Position numbers and translations under genes: made by a program. The notes beneath the pieces were generated by a model. It did not search any database. It was not told where the DNA came from and saw only the letters and a program-made list of their open reading frames with translations. Below, piece after piece: positions 54,837 through 61,807 of a stretch of 64,000 nt of DNA. This DNA comes from Gracilinema caldarium DSM 7334 (GTDB lineage: Bacteria; Spirochaetota; Spirochaetia; Treponematales; Breznakiellaceae): NCBI RefSeq assembly GCF_000219725.1, contig NC_015732.1, positions 2,418,001 through 2,482,000 of the forward strand. Direction: 5' to 3'. Within the stretch, counting starts at the first letter, position 1. Every line of letters begins with the position of its first letter.

Positions 54837-55501
54837 TATTGTATCCTCGCATATAATGCGTTTAGAGAATTCCCATAATTTGAATTAAATTGATCAGCAG
54901 ACATGCCATAGGCAAATGTCGATACACTACCCGGTTTAGTTTGTTGAGCAACATTAAATGTACCATCACTATTCCTTTGCACGAGAAATGCATGTCCTTG
55001 ATTTATTCCAAGATAATACTGACCCGTTTGCAACTGTGCTGAATTATAAAGCTCATCAGAATTGGCAGCTGCAACATTGTTGTAATGATTTGCACAATTA
55101 GTACCCCAAGGATTTGAAAACCCTTTAACATAATGGCCAGATTGGTTCATAACTTCATAAGCCCAGACATCACAGTCATTAGTACCAATAATATATTGTT
55201 GGTCTAGATTACTATTAATGGCTTGCTCCAATGTGGGGGTAGGAGAACTTACTGTTGGAGAAGTTGTCTAGGTATATATACTCGCAATATTCCAATATGA
55301 ATTCACAGAACCAATAGTAGTATAACCATAAACAGAACCAACATTTAAATATCCTGTGCTCGAACTCCCTGCATTTGAATAGCCATTATTCTGAACCGCT
55401 GTAGTATTTGTAGTGTCAGCCCAGATAGTAGCATACCCACCATTTACATTGATGAGCGCCGCATGGTCCAGTTCCTGGAATCCTTCTAGAAACATTTTCA
55501 T
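54836..55501 (-). pseudogene. Type II double-glycine protein with an amber stop at codon 78
   Basis: The gene is almost identical to the intact one at 46863, but codon 78 is TAG where the other copy has CAG (SIYTQTT in the intact protein). Translation would release leader and spacer only. The rest of the frame, including C110 and H170, is undamaged, so the change is recent. It directly follows the glycosyltransferase, whose stop overlaps its ribosome site. Confidence 0.9.
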
Positions 55502-55502
55502 T

Positions 55503-57170
55503 TCAGCCTTCCTTGTTCCAGATTACATAATTGTAGCAGTCTGGAAAACCTTTAATATCTAATCCTTCATACGAAGGACCTTGCCAGGGATAATGTATTG
55601 CATTTTGCAATACATTCCAGTCTTCCGAATGTTCCATCTGTATTGTCTGCCATGCAAATTGTTTTGATGGTTTTAAATAAAAGATATACAAGTTATTGAT
55701 TACAATTCTGTATAATTCTTTAAGAGCAATTTCTGGGTTTATAACCCATTCCCATGCACCAACGACAAAAACATATGCAAAAGTATTATCTTCATACACT
55801 AACGATTCAAGCCGTGAATATAGTCCATCCTTATTTTTAGTAGTAACAGAACAGAGTTCCCAATTTTCAGGGATTCCTTCGGAACTATTTTCTAGTTCGC
55901 CAACTGTTAATAACAAAACTTTTTTATCTTTATATAGTGGAATATTATATGAAAGAACTGAATAAAGTAGTTCTTTTACTTTATCCGCATCTGAATTATT
56001 AAAAGTAGTTTTAAATTGCTGTAACGATTTATAAAATGAAGCGTTGTATGCCATTTGCAAATTTGGTAAACGATTCTTATGTATCTGCTTAAAAAGTGTA
56101 TAGTGTGCCCATGCAGACCTTTGCCATGTCCATTTTAAGGATTCTTGATAACCATTTTCAATAATATCTTGATAGGCATTATAATTCCTTACGACCTCTT
56201 TTATAGTTTTAGCTAACGAATGAGGATCGCTTTTTATAGTTACACAGGTTTTACCTGGTACGGCATATTCATCCATTCCTAGGTGTTCAGTACAAAGCAA
56301 TAAACAATGGGATGCCATTGCTTCAAGGCCAACAAGGCCAAAAGGTTCATAATTACTTGGCATTACTACAATATCTGTTTTTGCGTACGCACTGTACAGT
56401 GCTTCTCCTTCCAGATGGTCACAGGTTTCAAATAAATCCAAATACACTGATGGAATTTCAGATCCCTTACCATAGAGAGAAAAAATCACCTTATACTGTT
56501 GTAAGAATTCTTTTTCTAGCAAAGCAGCTGCCTGGATAAAGTTTAAAAATCCTTTCTGCACATTTTCAAAACGACCGAAATAGGCGATATGAATATTTTC
56601 AGGGTCTTTCTTTGCATAATAGTTTTTATTATTTATTCCAAGGGGGACCACAACAGGAGATACCTTAGGGTTATATTGAGATAATATTCGTTTTGCTACA
56701 AAAGACGAATACACAATTACAATCGCTTATCGTGAAATAGCACATCGTTCAGTTTTAAACTCCTGGAAATAAATATCATTCATTCCCTGAAGAGAAAGGA
56801 GATCTGCAAACAGCAAATGAGATGAATAAACTACATTGTGTTCAAACCTGAAAGGAAGAAATGTAAGCCGATCGTTGCAGTGTATAATGTCTGGTTTATA
56901 GGTCTGTAGAATCGAATTAATCTGACTTCTGAGACTGGCAGCATTTTCAAGTAGCCGAGCTTCTATATTAAATGCATCAAAGGAAAAAGCTGGCTTAAAA
57001 ACGTAATCAATGTATTCATCCCTGGGCGGCATGGGTTCCTGATTATAATGGAAATAAACGGTAACAACTGTGCAGTATTGTTTTAATGCCCTGGTAAATT
57101 CTCTAGTAAAGGTCCCAAGTCCACCATAAAGCTGTTAAGGATGTTCCGATGTAATAAACAGTACTTTCAT
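55503..57170 (-). pseudogene. GT4-type glycosyltransferase with two in-frame stops
   Basis: The 555-codon frame starts MKVLFITSEHP and continues QLYGGLGTFTREFTRALKQ, IIHCNDRLTFLPFRFEH, IAYFGRFENVQKGFLNFI, MPSNYEPFGLVGLEAMASH and a C-terminal extension of about 170 residues. This is the glycogen-synthase-like GT4 layout. TAA at codon 12 (57135-57137) and at 56727-56729 (after CAISR) interrupt it without a frame change. It lies one base upstream of the first effector and is the source of the tail fragments in the array. It might have glycosylated the Ser/Thr-rich spacers; this is a guess. The 57171-57385 gap holds a distant AGGAGG and no gene. Confidence 0.85.
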
Positions 57171-57385
57171 AATTTTTTATAACATTCCTCCTAAATTCCC
57201 ATATAGTCAATTATGGGCGCCTCATAACACTCAAATCGTATATATCCATCATTTAAATTGCAGCTGCACTTTAAGAGAAGCTCTCTTGAATTCTAAAATA
57301 ATACAGATCATTTTAGATCCTTTGCATTAATTGATGCGGATTACAAGGAAATTTTCTTTTGGATTTTCAAAAAAATCATGCACCT

Positions 57386-58375
57386 TCACTCCCGGGCAGA
57401 GCCGGCACCTTTGCCGCTATCGCTGATGTCGATGAGGCTTGGCGGATAGGGTTGGAAAAAACTCTGATTCCGCAGATATTCCTGATCGAACCGGGCAATC
57501 CAGGATTGGAGGACGGTCTGACAAGCGCTTAAGGGAAGGCGCCCCTGTTGATAGGCCTCCAGGAGCTCAAGAAAATGGGACCGCTCTCCGGATTCAAGTT
57601 GCTGGGAGCAGTAGCCAAAGGCATGGAGCAGCACATTTACCACTGCCCCTCGTCGGGGTATTTTCTGAAATATACGGGGAAGCAGGGCCTGATAGGCGGC
57701 AAAAACCTCCGGAGTAGGAAGCTGTTCATGGTTAGCCACCAAACGGCCCAGGTCTCTCATGACGGACTGGTTACAGGCCATAAACAGCAGTTTGTTCCGG
57801 GTATGAAAGGCAACTAAATCTTTCATGGTGCCCTTGGCTTTTGCTTCCCGAAAGGCTGCGCGGGTAAAGATGGCGGTATAAAAATGTTCCCGGATGGTAA
57901 AGTTATTAAGCCGGCCCTCATTTTCTTCCGGAATGTCAGGATAGGTTGATAAGAGAGCTTCGGCCCATAAACCGCGGCCTTTGCCGTTCTGTGCCGCCTT
58001 GGGGTCAGCACTGGCATAGATTTTTACATCCCGGTTACCGCAGGAGGGAGATTTTTCTTTAAGGATTGCCCCATCCAATTCACCAAGCCGGGCAACTTCG
58101 GCGGAACAATAGGAGCGCATTTCATCGGTATAAAATCGGCCCGTTGCCACCTGATACAGGGCAAGGGAACCTTCCTGACGGACGAGCCGGACCGGATCCC
58201 GGGGAACACCGAGGCCGATATCCGCCTCTGGGCACCGGGTTACCGGTTCAATATAGGGCTTCAGGGCCCGAACAAAGTCACAGCCAATCATCGCACCGTT
58301 CCAGCGGCATGCATCAAATTCTATACAGCGGCTTATGAAAATACGAGGTTTTGGGAAAACCTGCACCAGAGCCAT
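57386..58375 (-). CDS. DUF523-DUF1722 protein
   Basis: This 329-residue protein has an N-terminal DUF523 domain (RIFISRCIEFDACRWNG, RCPEADIGLGVPRDPVRLV, LKEKSPSCGNRDVKIY) with conserved cysteines, a domain linked to thiouracil desulfuration and Fe-S chemistry. The C-terminal DUF1722 (YbgA) domain contains FHTRNKLLFMACNQ, the GRLVAN segment and HAFGYCSQQL. Fusions of these two domains are common. GGAGG precedes the ATG. It is GC-rich and marks the right border of the island. Confidence 0.87.
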   Translation of the reverse strand: MALVQVFPKPRIFISRCIEFDACRWNGAMIGCDFVRALKPYIEPVTRCPEADIGLGVPRDPVRLVRQEGSLALYQVATGRFYTDEMRSYCSAEVARLGELDGAILKEKSPSCGNRDVKIYASADPKAAQNGKGRGLWAEALLSTYPDIPEENEGRLNNFTIREHFYTAIFTRAAFREAKAKGTMKDLVAFHTRNKLLFMACNQSVMRDLGRLVANHEQLPTPEVFAAYQALLPRIFQKIPRRGAVVNVLLHAFGYCSQQLESGERSHFLELLEAYQQGRLPLSACQTVLQSWIARFDQEYLRNQSFFQPYPPSLIDISDSGKGAGSARE

Positions 58376-58388
58376 GGGGACCTCCTAG

Positions 58389-58563
58389 AATTGAGGCTGT
58401 CCCGTAACTTAGAAAGTTGCGGGACAGCTTCTTTAATGTCGTATTTTCGTAGGATTTTAGCGGTTTTACCTGGTTTTAATACCTCAAAAGGGTTAAAACG
58501 CTAAAATTCGAGAAAACACAAGGGCTGTCTGATAACTAACAGAGTTATCAGACAGCCTCAATT
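58389..58563. mobile_element. 175-bp foldback element (MITE-like)
   Basis: The element has perfect 13-base terminal inverted repeats AATTGAGGCTGTC (58389-58401) and GACAGCCTCAATT (58551-58563). Next to each end lies a further hairpin: GCTGTCCCG...CGGGACAGC (about 58396-58428) and GGCTGTCTGATAACT/AGTTATCAGACAGCC (about 58523-58557). A central ATTTTAGCG/CGCTAAAAT pair allows the whole to fold back. No coding sequence. The ends resemble those of IS elements with GGCTGTC termini. Confidence 0.7.
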
Positions 58564-58597
58564 ACCATCTATAGCTATTTTGATGTATACTCTTCCT

Positions 58598-59743
58598 ATG
58601 GTAAATACCAAAACCGCAAATATCGAAGACTATCTTGCGTGGCGGGGAGACCTTTCCTTTAGGGAAGGGCCCTTTAATCCGGTGGATAACCTTATTTTCA
58701 GTGTCTTTGCCTACCTGCCCCTGGATGGCTTCGTACCCCCGGAGCCTGGCAGACAGGGGCCTACGGCGGCCGATGTGGCAAGGGAATTTGCAAAACTCGA
58801 TGCAAGGGCCATGAAAGTCCGGGGCTTTTCCGAACGGATGGCCCGGCATATCAGCTTTTTCAGGCAGGCCGCGGAAACAAGGCGGTTTGCGGGGGTGCGG
58901 CTCTCGGGCTTTCAGAACCGGTTCGACAAGGACGAAGAGACCCAATTCGCCGCGGTCAGCTTTAGCCTGGAAGACGGGAGCCACTATATTGCCTTTCGGG
59001 GAACCGACTCTACCGTGGTGGGCTGGAAAGAAGACTTTAACATGAGTTTTATGACCCCCGTTCCAGCCCAGCGTCTCGCCGCAGCATACCTGGAAAGGGC
59101 CGCTCAGAAACTGCATGGGAAACTCCGTATCGGGGGCCACTCCAAGGGGGGTAACCTGGCGGTTTATGGGGCTGTCTGTTCTTCCTGGTGGACCCGGCGG
59201 CGGATTTTGGGGGTATACAACAACGACGGCCCCGGGTTTGATAAGGCAACCATCGCCAAGGATGGCTTTAGGGCTTTGCAGGGGAGGCTCTATGCTTACG
59301 TGCCCCAGTCATCAATCATAGGGATGCTTTTGGAACATTCTGAAACCTACACGATTGTACAAAGCACCCAGAAGGGTATTGCCCAGCATGACCCCTATTC
59401 GTGGACCCTGCGGGGGCCCGCCTTTGTATGCGTAGACACCGTAACCGACACGAGCCGTTTCATCGATACAACGATTAAGGAATGGCTGGGTTCGCTTCCA
59501 CCAGAAGAACGGCGCAAGTTCATCGATGCCCTCTTTGACATTCTTGAGGCTACGGATATTACCAGTTTTTCTGAGCTGTCTACCAATTGGTTCCAGCGGG
59601 CCCGGGCTATGGCTGATGCTATTTCCAATCTGGACGAGGAAAGCCGCACCATGTTGATGAAAACCCTGGGCCTTCTGTTTGACACCATTAAAACAAACCT
59701 TAAGCTGCTGGTACCCTTTGGGGAAAATACTGGTAACCGTTGA
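58598..59743 (+). CDS. Mbeg1-like (DUF2974) lipase-fold protein
   Basis: This roughly 381-residue alpha/beta-hydrolase-like protein has the nucleophile elbow GGHSKGGNLAVYGA, a preceding YIAFRGTDSTVVGWKEDFNM (oxyanion region) and YNNDGPGFDK. These match the DUF2974/Mbeg1-like family seen in Firmicutes and treponemes. It may hydrolyse lipids or esters; no substrate is known. The ATG at 58598 has no ribosome site but lies six bases after TATACT (58586-58591). A second ATG 15 bases earlier is possible but sits on the -10. The Wadjet genes follow after 32 bases. Confidence 0.8.
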   Translation: MVNTKTANIEDYLAWRGDLSFREGPFNPVDNLIFSVFAYLPLDGFVPPEPGRQGPTAADVAREFAKLDARAMKVRGFSERMARHISFFRQAAETRRFAGVRLSGFQNRFDKDEETQFAAVSFSLEDGSHYIAFRGTDSTVVGWKEDFNMSFMTPVPAQRLAAAYLERAAQKLHGKLRIGGHSKGGNLAVYGAVCSSWWTRRRILGVYNNDGPGFDKATIAKDGFRALQGRLYAYVPQSSIIGMLLEHSETYTIVQSTQKGIAQHDPYSWTLRGPAFVCVDTVTDTSRFIDTTIKEWLGSLPPEERRKFIDALFDILEATDITSFSELSTNWFQRARAMADAISNLDEESRTMLMKTLGLLFDTIKTNLKLLVPFGENTGNR

Positions 59744-59775
59744 AAAAATCAGCGAATTAACCCATACTCATCCTC

Positions 59776-61214
59776 ATGCGGTCCCTTTTCTCCGTTCTGC
59801 CAGAAAACTTCTTCGTACCTCTGGCGAGCCCCAACCGAATCCATTATGGCGCCAGCCTCCTCATTTTTTATCGCCTTTTCCAGGAACAGACCGGCGGGGT
59901 GGAACGGGGTCAGCTGGTCAGTAAAATTGCCGAGTACCTGGCCCAGCAGGATGAGCCCCTTAAGGAGGAAGCCTTTACGGATGTGCTCGATGAGGCGGCG
60001 GAGGAAGCTGGGGAGAATCCGGAAGAGGAAGAAGCAAACCAAGTTGATGAGGGGGGCCGAGATCCGTTGCGGGCCGCCGCTTCGCGTATCTACATCGGCT
60101 CATAGCCTATGGCTGGCTTGGGGAGGAATTGCTCCCGGACTATACCCGGATGATCACCATAGCGGCCCCTGCGAAGCCCTTTTTCGAGGCCCTCCTGACC
60201 ACCGAAGAGGGGAGCCGCATAGAATATGAAAGCCATATTGTAGCGATTTATGCATCAATCTGTTCCGATGTGGCAAAGGAAAACGGCCACTATGCGGTCC
60301 TTAATGCCCATGAACATCTAAGCCGCCTTATCGATTCTCTTAAGGTGCTTTCCCAAAATATTCGCTCCCATTATGAGGTACTGATCCAACAGCAAAGTGG
60401 CGGCGATATTCCGGAAATCTTACGGCTCCACTACGACCACTATCTGGAAGAAGTAATTGACCGGGCCTATATGAGGCTTAAAACTCAGGATAACCTTTCC
60501 CGCTATCGGCCCCGGATCATCCAGACCATCAACTCCCTGCTCGAAGACGAAGCCTGGCTTGGCAAAACTGCCAATGCGCTAGGCCTGCTCCGGGGAGAAC
60601 CCGCCCCGGAGGCCCGCAGACGGCTCATCTGGATGCTGGAGGATATCCGGGACCAGCTCCGCCTCCTGGATCCCTTAGTAGAGGATATAGACCGGCGAAA
60701 CATGCTCTATGCCCGATCCAGCATGGAAAGCATAAAAAGCAGAATCCGGTCCGACGTGACCGTAGCGGGGCGTATTACGGTCCTGTGCCAGGCCCTGGCA
60801 AACAAGGAGCTTCTGGCAGAGCAGGTGGAACAGCACCTGCATCGGCTCCGCTGGTTGGGCCCTGAGTCCTTTTATGTACGAAGCCAGCGGGCAGAAACAG
60901 CCGGAGCCTTTCAGTATCGGCCCCTGTATGATACCAAAATACTGGAAAAAGAAGAGGCGGAACTGCGGCTCCGGCTTCAGAAACAGCTTGGACCTGCTAA
61001 AATTGCCCGCTGGCTCAATGAACAGTTGGGGAGCCGGGACTTTGCCTGGGCCCATGAGCTTGCGTTGGATCAGACCTCCTTTGTAAGGACCCTCTATGCA
61101 ACCCTATATGGGGAAAATCGGGCAGCTCATTTTCCCTTTTCTGTGGTTTGGGAGGATGAATTGGTACACGCGGCGGGCTGGGAATTCAGAAAACATGGAT
61201 ACAGGAGACACTAA
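59776..61214 (+). pseudogene. jetA: Wadjet subunit JetA with an apparent one-base frameshift
   Basis: The first frame (from 59776) begins MRSLFSVLPENFFVPLASPN, the typical JetA start, and ends at a TAG near 60105. The second frame continues RLIAYGWLGEELLPDYTRM and runs to 61214. The two overlap around 60070-60110 and are offset by -1, as if one base had been lost near GCCGCCGCTTCGCG. Together they give about 479 residues, the normal JetA length. JetA is the kleisin-like (MukF/MksF-related) subunit of the plasmid-cutting Wadjet complex. No slippery site is visible; mutation or a sequencing error are the likely causes. Confidence 0.82.
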
Positions 61215-61216
61215 GT

Positions 61217-61807
61217 ATGGGAAACCTGGAAGACCTGGCAGACATAGACCGGCTGGACCGGGAGGATGCAAGCCTTTTTTCCCGGCTATTGCGGGAATTG
61301 GTGAGTCGCTGCTTTATTCTGCGGAGTGAAGAGGAGCGACTGTACAATTTTGGCATCCGGAACTTTCATCTCCTAGAAGTCTATTTTGCCTGTATGGATG
61401 CCCAGGTACGGAAGGATGAAGGGTTAGGGGTCATCGCCTGGCGGGGCACCACGGAAAATCGGGTCCGGCTGAACCAGGAAGAGAGTATCGCCGTTTTTAT
61501 ACTCAGGCTTTTTTATGAGGAAAAGCGGAATAGTCTGCGGCTTTCTGAATATCCTATCATCACTGTCCTGGACCTGACCCAGCGTTTTAAGGCGATGACC
61601 GGCGCGGAACTAAAAAAGACCCATCTGAAGGACCTTCTGAAGCGGTTTTCCCGGTTTCGCCTGATCCGGGCCCAGGATGGCATTAATCCCGATGGGACCA
61701 TTATCCTGTACCCTACCCTGGCTTTTGCTATTGACCAGGAAACCATAGAAAAACTGCGAGAAAACCTGAAGTCCGACCTATCCCGGGAAGAGGAGATGCT
61801 GCCATGA
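61217..61807 (+). CDS. jetB: Wadjet subunit JetB (DUF4194)
   Basis: This 196-residue DUF4194 protein (MukE/MksE-like, KITE subunit) has VSRCFILRSEEERLYNFG, LEVYFACMDAQVR, VRLNQEESIAVFILRLFYEE and RFRLIRAQDG. It bridges the SMC-like ATPase and JetA in the Wadjet complex. It starts two bases after jetA and overlaps jetC by ATGA, the usual order. Confidence 0.88.
   Translation: MGNLEDLADIDRLDREDASLFSRLLRELVSRCFILRSEEERLYNFGIRNFHLLEVYFACMDAQVRKDEGLGVIAWRGTTENRVRLNQEESIAVFILRLFYEEKRNSLRLSEYPIITVLDLTQRFKAMTGAELKKTHLKDLLKRFSRFRLIRAQDGINPDGTIILYPTLAFAIDQETIEKLRENLKSDLSREEEMLP

Noticed and set aside
44925-55501. Prophage origin for the cassette region
   Set aside because: No capsid, tail, portal, terminase or integrase gene is present. 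Exporter genes and double-glycine leaders explain the content.
55503-57170. Recoding of TAA as a sense codon in the glycosyltransferase gene
   Set aside because: Two in-frame TAA codons appear, but TAA is used as a normal stop by many other genes in the window. A pseudogene is simpler.
58562-59140. Minus-strand frame opposite the Mbeg1-like gene
   Set aside because: It lies wholly within a well-supported gene, has no family features and no start signals.
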